Assembly: GCF_025639885.1 (NCBI RefSeq)
Contig: NZ_CP106738.1
Location: forward strand, 2,976,001-3,040,000
Direction of reading: 5' to 3'
DNA: 64,000 nt
From: Roseovarius pelagicus
GTDB taxonomy: Bacteria; Pseudomonadota; Alphaproteobacteria; Rhodobacterales; Rhodobacteraceae
Below, piece after piece: positions 9,285-17,511 of this stretch; the first letter of the stretch is position 1; each line of letters begins with the position of its first letter. Position numbers and translations under genes: made by a program. Below the pieces are notes generated by a model. That model did no database searches, was not told where the DNA came from, and saw nothing but the letters and a program-made list of their open reading frames with translations.

Positions 9285-10333
9285 GTCTGCGCTGTTGTCA
9301 CGTCGTCGTGATAGAGTGATCGGATCACCTCCAACGGATGCAATGACCCAAGAACACGGCCATCATCGCCGATCACATCGACGGTTTCAGTGTTCTCGTC
9401 AAAGAGCTTGAGCGCCTCATCAAGGATCGAGTTATGGGCAACGGTGGGATGCGTTTTGCCATCGGCATAGGCCGCGCCCATCACATCCTTTGCGTGGATC
9501 ACCTTGGCCAGCGGCACGTCGCCGATAAAGTCCTTTACGTAATCATTTACCGGGCGCATCACGATTTCGGACGGAGAGCCAATCTGAACGATTTCTCCAT
9601 CTTTCATAATGCAGATATTGTCTGCAAGTTTGAGGGCTTCGAGGAAATCATGGGTGACAAAGACGATGGTTTTGCGCAACTGCGTCTGAAGGCGCAGAAA
9701 TTCGTCCTGCATCTGGGCGCGTATGAGGGGATCAAGGGCCGAGAATGGTTCGTCCAGAAACCAAATTTCCGGCTCTACTGCGAGCGACCGTGCGATGCCC
9801 ACGCGCTGCTGTTGTCCACCTGACAGCTCGTGTGGATAGGACTGTTCCTTGCCTTTCAGTCCGACCAGTTCGATCATCTTACGCGCGTGAGCGCGGCGTT
9901 CGGCGCGCGGGCGACGTTGGGCCTTGAGTGGGAAGGCCACGTTCTGAACCACGTCAAGATGTGGCAGAAGCCCGAAATTCTGAAAAACCATCCCCATCTT
10001 GTGCCGACGGATTTCGATCATTTCGCGGGCGCCGGCTTTTAACAGGTCGTTGCCATCCAGAAAGACCTGCCCATATGTCGGCTCGATCAACCGTGATATG
10101 GCACGCAGAACGGTTGATTTGCCCGAGCCGGACAACCCCATGATGACAAAGATCTCGCCTTCAGAAATATCAAAGCTGACATCGGCAGCCGCCACGAAAT
10201 GGTGATTTTCGCGTATATGTGCCAACCGCTCTTGGTGGCACATGGCAGGGAAATCTCTGGAAACCAATTTTTCTGGATTCGGGCCGTAGATTTTCCAGAG
10301 GTTCCGAACCGAGAGCTTTGCCGCTGCAGTCAT
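9281..10333 (-). CDS. Glycine betaine/proline-type ABC transporter ATP-binding protein (ProV-like)
   Basis: About 350 residues. It has Walker A GLSGSGKST, signature LSGGQQQRVGIARSL, Walker B IWFLDEPFSALDP, and a C-terminal CBS-like region (HPTVAHNSILDEAL onwards), as in ProV/OpuAA. The ATG at 10333 gives the ProV-like N terminus TAAAKLSVRNLWKIYG; a longer in-frame reading to 10474 would overlap the upstream gene. It energises uptake through the fused permease it overlaps. The CBS region commonly senses ionic strength in this family. Confidence 0.93.
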   Translation of the reverse strand: MTAAAKLSVRNLWKIYGPNPEKLVSRDFPAMCHQERLAHIRENHHFVAAADVSFDISEGEIFVIMGLSGSGKSTVLRAISRLIEPTYGQVFLDGNDLLKAGAREMIEIRRHKMGMVFQNFGLLPHLDVVQNVAFPLKAQRRPRAERRAHARKMIELVGLKGKEQSYPHELSGGQQQRVGIARSLAVEPEIWFLDEPFSALDPLIRAQMQDEFLRLQTQLRKTIVFVTHDFLEALKLADNICIMKDGEIVQIGSPSEIVMRPVNDYVKDFIGDVPLAKVIHAKDVMGAAYADGKTHPTVAHNSILDEALKLFDENTETVDVIGDDGRVLGSLHPLEVIRSLYHDDVTTAQT

Positions 10334-10358
10334 GATGTACTTTCTTGAAAAAGACGCA

Positions 10359-10376
10359 GCAGCGCTGGACCGCTGC
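10359..10376 (-). terminator. Hairpin between binding-protein gene and ATPase gene (candidate attenuator)
   Basis: A perfect 6-bp stem (GCAGCG/CGCTGC, 6-base loop) lies in the 61-base gap between the binding protein stop and the ATPase start. On the minus strand it is followed within 5 bases by a run of five T. Such intercistronic hairpins often leave the binding protein more abundant than the membrane parts; that role is inferred. Confidence 0.5.
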
Positions 10377-10394
10377 GCCGGGGATCGGAGGGGT

Positions 10395-11366
10395 TCACTT
10401 GCTTGCGGCGTCGATCCAGGGTCCCCAGACGTTTTGGTTCTCCGCGACCCAGGCGGCGACGACGTCCTCGACATCCCTGCCGTCCTGATCGATCGCCTTC
10501 ATCATGATTTCCTGCTCTGCGGTATCCATTTGCAGCGCATCAAGCAGGGCATAGGCGGCGGGCCATTTTTCCTCGAATCCGGCCCAGGCGACTTTCATCG
10601 TGACCGGCGCCTCTACCCCACAATCGCCTGTGGCGTTCGGGTTGGGTCCCCATGAGGGGTCTGTCAGGCAGGCGTCCTCAAACGCGGGCAATTCGACCCA
10701 ACCGGCCTCGATCTCGGCAAAGATCCAGTGCGGTGCCCAAAACATCATGACCAGCGGTGTCTGCTGCGCTTCTGACGATTTCAGTTCTGCAACCAGCGCG
10801 CCTTCGGATCCTGCGGGCACGGCCTTGAAATCAATCCCGAGACTTTCGATGATATCGGCAGATCGCGTGCCCCAGTCGGCAGGGTAGGCAAGGATTCGGC
10901 CCTGCGGAAAGGCATCTGGCGTCACGAGTATATCCTTGCACGCGCTCAAAGCTTGCCAATCGGGCAGACCGGGACACAGATCTTCCATGTGTTTGGGATA
11001 CATCCACCCCTCGCGCGTGGTCAGACCCAGCGCGCCGATATCGACGATCTTTCCCGCTTCCTTCATCTTGGGGTAGATATCGCCGACGTTATTTGTCCAG
11101 ATTTCCAGCGAGGCATGCAAATCGCCATCGGCCAGAGCAGTATGCTGCGGATAGTTGCCAGCGGTCACATAGTCCACGCTATAGCCCATCTTCTCGAGCA
11201 GATCGCCAGCGACATGCGTCGAGATGTGCTGGCCGGTCCATTCGTTGATCGCCAGTTTGATCGGCTCATCCGTTGCGCCCAGATCGGCGGCGGTTGCGGC
11301 GTTAGTGAACGTGGCCACCGTGACAGAGGCCAGAAGGGCCATGGCGCAGTTGGTTGTGTTTATCAT
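10395..11366 (-). CDS. Glycine betaine/choline-type ABC transporter substrate-binding protein (OpuAC family)
   Basis: About 323 residues. The N terminus MINTTNCAMALLASVTVATF and the following residues form a signal peptide cleaved near ATAAD. The mature protein has the OpuAC pattern (IKLAINEWTGQHIS, aromatic residues that cage quaternary ammonium ligands) and four cysteines that may form disulfides. The ATG at 11366 is chosen because GGGAGA lies 7 bases upstream; the frame extends to 11465 without a better start. It is first in the minus-strand operon with the ATPase and double permease. The ligand is unresolved among betaine-like compounds. Confidence 0.9.
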   Translation of the reverse strand: MINTTNCAMALLASVTVATFTNAATAADLGATDEPIKLAINEWTGQHISTHVAGDLLEKMGYSVDYVTAGNYPQHTALADGDLHASLEIWTNNVGDIYPKMKEAGKIVDIGALGLTTREGWMYPKHMEDLCPGLPDWQALSACKDILVTPDAFPQGRILAYPADWGTRSADIIESLGIDFKAVPAGSEGALVAELKSSEAQQTPLVMMFWAPHWIFAEIEAGWVELPAFEDACLTDPSWGPNPNATGDCGVEAPVTMKVAWAGFEEKWPAAYALLDALQMDTAEQEIMMKAIDQDGRDVEDVVAAWVAENQNVWGPWIDAASK

Positions 11367-11537
11367 TCTTGTTTCTCCCTTTGGATTTTTTATTGCGCAC
11401 GGAGCGTTTTCCAGCCTTTGACAGCTGGTAAAGCAAGGCGACGGTTGGGGCCGGTCACCAAGCAAAAGCGCACCCGGTGCGGGCGTTCAGCTTCTAGTAC
11501 GCATGCATTATGAAAAGCGGCCCACAGGGCGGATAGA

Positions 11538-11587
11538 TGCCTTTAGGCACTATGTCGTGCGAGAGGAGGGGGCAGTGTCTAAAGGCA
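11538..11587. promoter_or_regulatory. Inverted repeat in divergent promoter region (candidate operator)
   Basis: Arms TGCCTTTAGGCACT (11538-11551) and AGTGTCTAAAGGCA (11574-11587) are inverted with a single mismatch, separated by 22 bases. They sit between the divergent binding-protein gene (start 11366) and sulfotransferase gene (start 11667), in a 300-base gap that contains no supported gene. The arm spacing would put the two half-sites on one face of the helix for a dimeric regulator. The regulator is unknown. Confidence 0.5.
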
Positions 11588-11666
11588 TCATGACGGGGCC
11601 TCGTGGGTCGTACAATCTAGACCCAATGCGATCTCATCGCGCGATTCCCGGCAATGGAGGCCCCTT

Positions 11667-12425
11667 ATGTACCCGATTATTGCGCTATGGTCGCACCCAC
11701 GATCCATGTCGACGGCGACAGAACGTGTGATGCGCGAAAGGGCGGACCTGACCTGCTTTCACGAGCCGTTCATGTATGACTATTACATCAACCGCAAGGT
11801 TCGGAGGATGCCGCATTTCGAGGCGGAGAAGAACCATCCTATCACCTACGAAGATGTCCGGGATATGATCTTGGAAAAGGCGCAAAGCGGCCCGGTGTTT
11901 TTCAAGGACATGAGCTATTACGTCATGCCGCATGTGCTGGAGGACAAAGCGTTTTGCGACCGCTTGACCAATTGTTTTTTGATCCGCGATCCGATCGCGT
12001 CGATCCCATCCTATTTCAAACTCGACGCGGAAGTAACTTGCGACGAGATCGGACTAGAGGCGCAATCACGCCATTATGACGGGCTATGTGCGCTATCAGA
12101 TGAGGTGCCGGTGGTGATCCGCGCAGAGGATATCCGCGCTGATACCAGCAAGGCAATCGGCGCGTTGTGGAAGCAGATTGGCCTGCCGGCTGCTGATCAT
12201 GCCTTCGAATGGCAGGACGAAAAGCCAGCAGACTGGAAACAGGTTGCAGGCTGGCACGGAGATGTGAGCGCCTCGAAAGGTATCCGCCCGATCACCCCCG
12301 AAGAAGTCGCCGAGCAAAAGGTCGCTTTTGAAACCATGTGCAGCGCGCACCCGAATATGCGCGTCTATCTCGATCATCACATGCCATATTACAAGGCGCT
12401 CGGGGCGCATGCGCTAAAGCCCTGA
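11667..12425 (+). CDS. Sulfotransferase family protein
   Basis: Encodes 252 residues of the PAPS-dependent sulfotransferase-like fold. The N-terminal WSHPRSMSTATERVM matches the 5'-phosphosulfate binding loop, and CFLIRDPIASIPSYFKL matches the 3'-phosphate binding strand. GGAGG lies 7 bases before the ATG. It converges with cysQ, and the enzyme that makes PAPS is the next gene on that strand, so donor synthesis, use and by-product removal are co-located. The acceptor is unknown; a small hydroxylated osmolyte such as choline is a guess from the adjacent betaine-type transporter. Confidence 0.78.
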   Translation: MYPIIALWSHPRSMSTATERVMRERADLTCFHEPFMYDYYINRKVRRMPHFEAEKNHPITYEDVRDMILEKAQSGPVFFKDMSYYVMPHVLEDKAFCDRLTNCFLIRDPIASIPSYFKLDAEVTCDEIGLEAQSRHYDGLCALSDEVPVVIRAEDIRADTSKAIGALWKQIGLPAADHAFEWQDEKPADWKQVAGWHGDVSASKGIRPITPEEVAEQKVAFETMCSAHPNMRVYLDHHMPYYKALGAHALKP

Positions 12426-12449
12426 GAAACCGCGCACGTGATTGGTCAT

Positions 12450-12476
12450 CGGCGGCTCCCCATCTGCGAGCCGCCG
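12450..12476 (+). terminator. Rho-independent terminator between convergent genes
   Basis: A perfect 9-bp GC-rich stem (CGGCGGCTC at 12450-12458, GAGCCGCCG at 12468-12476) has a 9-base loop and is followed by GTTTCGTTT. It lies 25 bases past the sulfotransferase stop. Confidence 0.75.
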
Positions 12477-12484
12477 GTTTCGTT

Positions 12485-13285
12485 TCATGTCTTGAGGTCG
12501 AAACCCGGCGCGCAAGCAATGAAATGCGGGTTCTCAAAACCGAGCTTGCCATAGGTGAGCGGGGTCAGAGTATCGGCGCGCAGGACTTGCCCACCCGCAC
12601 CTTTGAGCACAGCCTGTCCTGCTGCGGTGTCCCACTCCATCGTGCGGCCCAGTCGCGGATAGAGGTCGGCCTCTGCACAGGCCACGAGGCAGAACTTCAG
12701 CGATGAACCGGCGCTGCGCATATCGGCCACGTGATACTGGGCGATATAGGCATCGGTAGCCGCGTCCCGGTGTGATTTAGAAGCCACCACAATCAGCGCG
12801 TCAGGATCGGGTTTTGACACGCTGAGCGGCCTTGTCTCCCCCACCTGATCCGCCGAGAGTGCGCCCAATTCCTCTACCGTAGTGCCGTTTTCGTCAGTGT
12901 AGAAAAGCCGGGCGCGTGCCGGGGCGTAAACCACTCCCAGCACAGGCTCGCCCGCCTCAACCCACGCGATATTGACGGTGAATTCGCCGCGTCGGTGAAT
13001 AAATTCCTTGGTGCCGTCGAGGGGATCGACGATGAAAAAACTGCGGGCCGTTTCCGCATGGGTTGCGGCTTGTTCTTCGGTTACGATGGCAGTGTCGGGA
13101 AATGCCGTGCGCAGCCCATCATGGATCAGCCGATCCGCCAATTGATCAGCGAGCGTGACCGGGCTGTCGTCAGATTTGGTGCAGATGTCAAAATCGTCTC
13201 GCTCGTAGATCTGCATGATCTCGTGGCCGGCCAAAATGGCCAGCCGCCGCATCACCTGCACCTTGATGTCTGCTGGATTCGTCAT
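12485..13285 (-). CDS. cysQ: 3'(2'),5'-bisphosphate nucleotidase CysQ
   Basis: Encodes 266 residues of the inositol-monophosphatase superfamily. The metal site is visible: Glu in VTEEQAA (about residue 70), DPLDGTKEF (residues 87-95) and EWDTAAGQAVL near residue 217. The enzyme dephosphorylates 3'-phosphoadenosine 5'-phosphate, the inhibitory by-product of sulfotransferase reactions, to AMP. AAAGGAAT precedes the ATG. It lies 36 bases downstream of the sulfurylase/APS kinase gene on the same strand, and faces the sulfotransferase. Confidence 0.92.
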   Translation of the reverse strand: MTNPADIKVQVMRRLAILAGHEIMQIYERDDFDICTKSDDSPVTLADQLADRLIHDGLRTAFPDTAIVTEEQAATHAETARSFFIVDPLDGTKEFIHRRGEFTVNIAWVEAGEPVLGVVYAPARARLFYTDENGTTVEELGALSADQVGETRPLSVSKPDPDALIVVASKSHRDAATDAYIAQYHVADMRSAGSSLKFCLVACAEADLYPRLGRTMEWDTAAGQAVLKGAGGQVLRADTLTPLTYGKLGFENPHFIACAPGFDLKT

Positions 13286-13321
13286 CTGTTATTCCTTTCA
13301 CATCTGCACCGGGTGCCTTTG

Positions 13322-15034
13322 TCATCCTTTAATGAGGCCCATTTGTTCCAGCTTCAGGATGACCTGATGGGCGCAGTTGTCGACTTCGACATTTTCGGTC
13401 TCGACGCTGAGTTCCGGGTTTTGCGGCGTGTCGTATGGGTCTGAGATGCCGGTAAACTCTTTGATCTTGCCTTCGCGTGCCAGCTTGTACAGGCCCTTGC
13501 GATCGCGGCGTTCGCATTCCTCCAGCGTGGTGGCGACATGGACCTCCACGAAGGCACCAAAGGCCTCCACGTCCTCGCGCACGGCGCGGCGCGTGGTGGC
13601 ATAGGGGGCGATGGGCGCGCAGATGGCGATGCCGCCGTTCTTGGTGATCTCGCTTGCGACATACCCGATACGGCGGATGTTCAGATCGCGGTGTTCCTTG
13701 CTGAAGCCCAACTCGCTTGAGAGGTTTTTGCGCACGATATCGCCATCCAGCAGCGTGACGGGACGCCCGCCCATCTCCATCAGCTTGACCATCAGCGCGT
13801 TGGCGATGGTCGATTTTCCTGACCCCGACAGACCGGTGAAGAATACGGTGAACCCCTGGCTCGCGCGGGGCGGGCGGGTTTTGCGCAGCTCGGTTACAAC
13901 CTCGGGAAAAGAGAACCATTCAGGGATTTCCAGCCCTTCGGACAGGCGGCGGCGCAGCTCGGTGCCCGAGATGTTCAGGATCGTCACGTCATCCTTGTCA
14001 GCGATCTCGTCCATCGGCTCGTATTGGGCGCGTTCCTGCACATAGACCATGTGTTTGAAATCGACCATCTCGACGCCGATCTCCTCTTGGTGCGCACGAA
14101 ACAACTCCTGCGCATCATACGGCCCGTAGAAATCCTCGCCCTTGGAATTCTTGCCGGGACCGGCATGGTCGCGGCCAACGATGAAATGGGTGCAGCCATG
14201 GTTGGCGCGGATCAGCCCGTGCCAGACCGCCTCGCGCGGGCCGCCCATGCGCATCGCCAGATTGAGCAGGCTCATCGACGTGGTCGATCCGGGGTATTTG
14301 TCCAATACGGCCTCGTAACAGCGCACGCGGGTAAAGTGATCGACATCGCCGGGTTTGGTCATGCCCACGACCGGGTGGATCAGCAGGTTGGCCTGCGCCT
14401 CCTTGGCGGCACGGAACGTCAGTTCCTGATGCGCGCGGTGCAGCGGGTTGCGGGTCTGGAACGCCACGACCTTGCGCCAGCCGACCTTGCGGAAATAGGC
14501 GCGCAACTCGTTGGGTGTATCGCGCCGCGCGCGGAAATCGTAATGCACCGGCTGCTGGATTCCGGTGACCGGCCCGCCGAGGTAAACCGCACCGGCCGTG
14601 TTGTGCAGATAGTTCACCGCCGGGTGGGCGCTGTCATCGGCACCGAACACCTTTTCGGCCTCGCGTGATTTGTCCGGCGTCCAGCGGTCGGTCACGGTCA
14701 TGGTGCCGAGGATCACGCCCTCTTGGTCGCGCAGCGCGATATCCTGACCCAGTTCCAGCGCTTCGGCAAAATCGGCGCTGACATCCAGCGTGATCGGCAT
14801 CGGCCAGAGCGTGCCATCGGCAAGCCGCATGTTGTCAACGACGCCGTTGTAATCGTCTTCCGGCAAAAAACCCTTGAGCGGATTGAACCCACCATTCATC
14901 AACAGTTCCAGATCACAAATCTGCCGCGGCGTCAGGTCATGACTGACCAGATCGGCCGCTTCCAGCTTCAGCTTCTGGGCACTGTCATAGCTGACATAAA
15001 GTTCCGGAATCGGGGTGAGGTTGTGGCGCCGCAT
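13322..15034 (-). CDS. Bifunctional sulfate adenylyltransferase / adenylylsulfate kinase
   Basis: Encodes 570 residues in two parts. Residues 1-385 are ATP sulfurylase, with QTRNPLHRAH (193-202) and GRDHAGPG (287-294). Residues 392-570 are APS kinase, with P-loop GLSGSGKS (401-408) and the LDGDIVRKNLSSELGFS segment. The kinase follows the sulfurylase, so one chain converts sulfate to APS and on to PAPS. Separate CysD/CysN genes are absent from the window. GGAGA precedes the ATG. With cysQ downstream it forms a PAPS operon; the convergent sulfotransferase is the likely consumer. Confidence 0.94.
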   Translation of the reverse strand: MRRHNLTPIPELYVSYDSAQKLKLEAADLVSHDLTPRQICDLELLMNGGFNPLKGFLPEDDYNGVVDNMRLADGTLWPMPITLDVSADFAEALELGQDIALRDQEGVILGTMTVTDRWTPDKSREAEKVFGADDSAHPAVNYLHNTAGAVYLGGPVTGIQQPVHYDFRARRDTPNELRAYFRKVGWRKVVAFQTRNPLHRAHQELTFRAAKEAQANLLIHPVVGMTKPGDVDHFTRVRCYEAVLDKYPGSTTSMSLLNLAMRMGGPREAVWHGLIRANHGCTHFIVGRDHAGPGKNSKGEDFYGPYDAQELFRAHQEEIGVEMVDFKHMVYVQERAQYEPMDEIADKDDVTILNISGTELRRRLSEGLEIPEWFSFPEVVTELRKTRPPRASQGFTVFFTGLSGSGKSTIANALMVKLMEMGGRPVTLLDGDIVRKNLSSELGFSKEHRDLNIRRIGYVASEITKNGGIAICAPIAPYATTRRAVREDVEAFGAFVEVHVATTLEECERRDRKGLYKLAREGKIKEFTGISDPYDTPQNPELSVETENVEVDNCAHQVILKLEQMGLIKG

Positions 15035-15301
15035 GTGATGGTCTCCATGATTGTCCGGGGCGTAGATCGCCCGATATTGTCCATGGGCATAGGGAACAAG
15101 TATGGCCGGGTCATGGTGCTAAAGGGCACTATTGATGAAGTTTTTACGCCATGAAAAGCATGGCAATCGCAGATTACATCCCACGGACGCGGCTGCGGTA
15201 GGTGACGGAATTCGCATGCCACACTACCGTGCACTGGATGAAACATCCTGTGTGATCGGCATGAAGATGATTATGAACAACGATTATTTGATGGTGTGAA
15301 C

Positions 15302-16099
15302 ATGTCTGATCTATCTGGAAAATCGGCTATTGTTACCGGCGGGTTGTCGGGCATGGGGCTGGCAATTGCCACAGCCCTGACCAAGGCGGGCGCGGATGTG
15401 TCGGTGGGGTCTCGATCCGTTGCCGGAAGGGACGATGCGCGGTATGCGGATGAACTGAAACTGATCCGTGAGGCAGGACAGAAGGTGCACGCCGCATCGC
15501 TGGATGTGACCGATCAGGCGAGCGTGGATGCCTTTGTGACAGGCGCGCGGACGGCTATTGGTCCGATCGACATGCTTGTCAACGCGGCGGGCATGACGAG
15601 CGAACACCCGGTTTGCGGCCATGACGACGCGCTTTGGAATGCCATACTCGACACCAATCTGACCGGTGCCTTTCGTATGATGCGTGCAGTCTTGCCGGCG
15701 ATGATCGACAATGGGTTTGGCCGGATCGTCAATATCGGCTCGACTGCAGCCAGCGTCGGCTGGGCGGACAACCCGGCCTATTGCGCCTCTAAGGCCGGGC
15801 TGTTGGGATTGACCCGCTGCGTCGCCCTGGAGGGGGCAGCCCATGGTGTCACCTGCGTCATGGTCAGCCCGACATGGGTCGAGACCGATCTGATGCGGCG
15901 TGATGTCCAAGAGATCGTAAATCGCGAAGGCAACACGCGTACAGTCGATCAGGCGATGGCCGACATTGCTGCAGAAAACCCTCAGAAACGTATTATCCAG
16001 ACCGAGGAAATCGCAGACCTTGTGACCTATCTGTGCAGCGATGCGGCGCGTGGCCTGACGATGGAGAACTTACAGGTGACGGGTGGCGCGCTTTGGTAG
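15302..16099 (+). CDS. Short-chain dehydrogenase/reductase (SDR) family oxidoreductase
   Basis: About 265 residues of classical SDR form: cofactor loop TGGLSGMGLAIA near residue 13, NAAG motif near 90, catalytic Ser in NIGSTAAS and YCASK (Tyr and Lys) near 155-160. An Asp-poor segment after the second strand (VGSRSVAGRD) leans towards NADP, but this is weak. The ATG at 15302 is preferred over the GTG two codons upstream. The substrate is not deducible; it may serve the nearby methylamine genes or be independent. Confidence 0.85.
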   Translation: MSDLSGKSAIVTGGLSGMGLAIATALTKAGADVSVGSRSVAGRDDARYADELKLIREAGQKVHAASLDVTDQASVDAFVTGARTAIGPIDMLVNAAGMTSEHPVCGHDDALWNAILDTNLTGAFRMMRAVLPAMIDNGFGRIVNIGSTAASVGWADNPAYCASKAGLLGLTRCVALEGAAHGVTCVMVSPTWVETDLMRRDVQEIVNREGNTRTVDQAMADIAAENPQKRIIQTEEIADLVTYLCSDAARGLTMENLQVTGGALW

Positions 16100-16135
16100 G
16101 ATGCTTTTGTGGCGTCGAACATCTGTCGTTCGAGC

Positions 16136-16169
16136 GGTTAGGACGGCGCGTTATCCCGCCGCCCTAACC
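16136..16169. terminator. GC-rich inverted repeat between convergent genes
   Basis: GGTTAGGACGGCG (16136-16148) pairs with CGCCGCCCTAACC (16157-16169) apart from one internal mismatch. The hairpin lies between the convergent SDR and aminotransferase genes. It lacks a T run, so it may work as a bidirectional barrier or depend on Rho. Confidence 0.5.
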
Positions 16170-16191
16170 CAAGGGATCAAGCCCCGGTGGT

Positions 16192-17511
16192 TCAGTTGTT
16201 AATGTTGCTAAAGGCCCGATCCAGCCCGTCGGCTACCTGATCCACGTCCTCAAGTGACAGGCACATCGGCGGCACCATCCGCAGGCAGGATTGATAGGCC
16301 CCGGATTTCGACAGGATCAGTCCGCTCTGGCGGCTTTGCTCGAAAACGGCTGACGTGGTCTGTGGGTCGGGCTCTTTGGTTTTATGATCCTTCACCATCT
16401 CGATCGCCAGCATCAGACCGCGCCCACGCACATCGCCGATGGCGGTATGTTTTTTCTTTAGAGCGTGCAGGCGCTCTAGCAGAGCCTTGCCAACGACGCG
16501 GGCATTCTCCTGAACCTTGTCTTCCTTGATGACCTGAAGCACAGCCCGGCCAGCGGCGCAGGCGGTGGGGTTCGCGCCATAAGTATGGAACATGAATTTG
16601 TCGGCCATCGGCGCGGCAATCTCTTTGCGGGTGACCACAGCGGCAAGAGGAAAGCCGTTGCCGATGCCCTTTGCCATCACCACGATATCGGGGATGACGC
16701 CATCCGCCTCGAAGCCCCACATGTTGTCGCCGGTTCGGCCAAAGCCCGCCTGCACCTCGTCAGCGATCAGCAGCCCGCCCTTGGCGCGCACCCGTTCAGC
16801 CGCGCCGGTCATGTAGCCTTTGGGCATCTCGATGATGCCGCCGTACCCCTGCACGCTTTCGATAAAGATGCCGGCCACCTGCCCGGTGGTGGCGGTGTGG
16901 ATGGTGCGCTCGATCTCGTCCAGATAGGGCTGTGCGCCGGCGTTCTGGCCAAAGATGCCGCGATATTGGTTTGGGTCGGCGACGAAGGCCACGTTGCCGG
17001 GCATGCCGGGATGACGCCACCCAGAGATCCCGGTGATGGACTGGGCTGCTGCTGTGGGTCCATGATAGGCGGATCGCAGGGCCAGCAGGTCAAGGTTGCC
17101 GGTGTAGCCGCGCGCAATGGTCATGGCGAGGTCCACCGCCTCGGAGCCGGAATTAGTGAAATGCACCACCCATTCGATATCGCCATTGGGGTTGGGCATG
17201 GTCGCGGCCAGTTCCTCGGCGAAATGTGCGGGCACCGGGTGATAGAACATGGTGGTGCAATGGGTGAGTTGCTGCGCCTGTTCCATCGCGGCGGCCACGA
17301 CTTTTGGGTGGCTGTGGCCCACAGAGATACAGACATTCATACCTAGCAAGTCGATGTATTTTCGGTCATCGACGTCCCACAGATATTGCATCGAGCCTTT
17401 GCGAAAGACCATCGGGTCCTTAAAGGGGACGAATTTTTTCTGGCTTGCGGCATAGTAGTTGTCGCGCCGCTGGGCGGTTTTTTCCAAAGTCCAGTCGGTG
17501 GTGATGGTCAT
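16192..17511 (-). CDS. Class III aminotransferase (AGXT2-like), PLP-dependent
   Basis: Encodes 439 residues with the class III fold: SGSEAVDLAM phosphate-binding turn, LLIADEVQAGFGRTGD (Asp that pairs with the PLP ring nitrogen) and VVMAKGIGNGFPLA with the Schiff-base lysine. It most resembles alanine-glyoxylate aminotransferase 2 or omega-aminotransferases. Its ATG overlaps the stop of the MttB-like gene by 4 bases, so both are made together. The amine substrate could be a product of methylamine breakdown; this is inferred. Confidence 0.88.
   Translation of the reverse strand: MTITTDWTLEKTAQRRDNYYAASQKKFVPFKDPMVFRKGSMQYLWDVDDRKYIDLLGMNVCISVGHSHPKVVAAAMEQAQQLTHCTTMFYHPVPAHFAEELAATMPNPNGDIEWVVHFTNSGSEAVDLAMTIARGYTGNLDLLALRSAYHGPTAAAQSITGISGWRHPGMPGNVAFVADPNQYRGIFGQNAGAQPYLDEIERTIHTATTGQVAGIFIESVQGYGGIIEMPKGYMTGAAERVRAKGGLLIADEVQAGFGRTGDNMWGFEADGVIPDIVVMAKGIGNGFPLAAVVTRKEIAAPMADKFMFHTYGANPTACAAGRAVLQVIKEDKVQENARVVGKALLERLHALKKKHTAIGDVRGRGLMLAIEMVKDHKTKEPDPQTTSAVFEQSRQSGLILSKSGAYQSCLRMVPPMCLSLEDVDQVADGLDRAFSNINN

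Noticed and set aside
16585..17346. A 253-codon plus-strand frame opposite the AGXT2-like aminotransferase
   Set aside because: Antisense shadow of a gene with clear catalytic motifs; composition is not protein-like.
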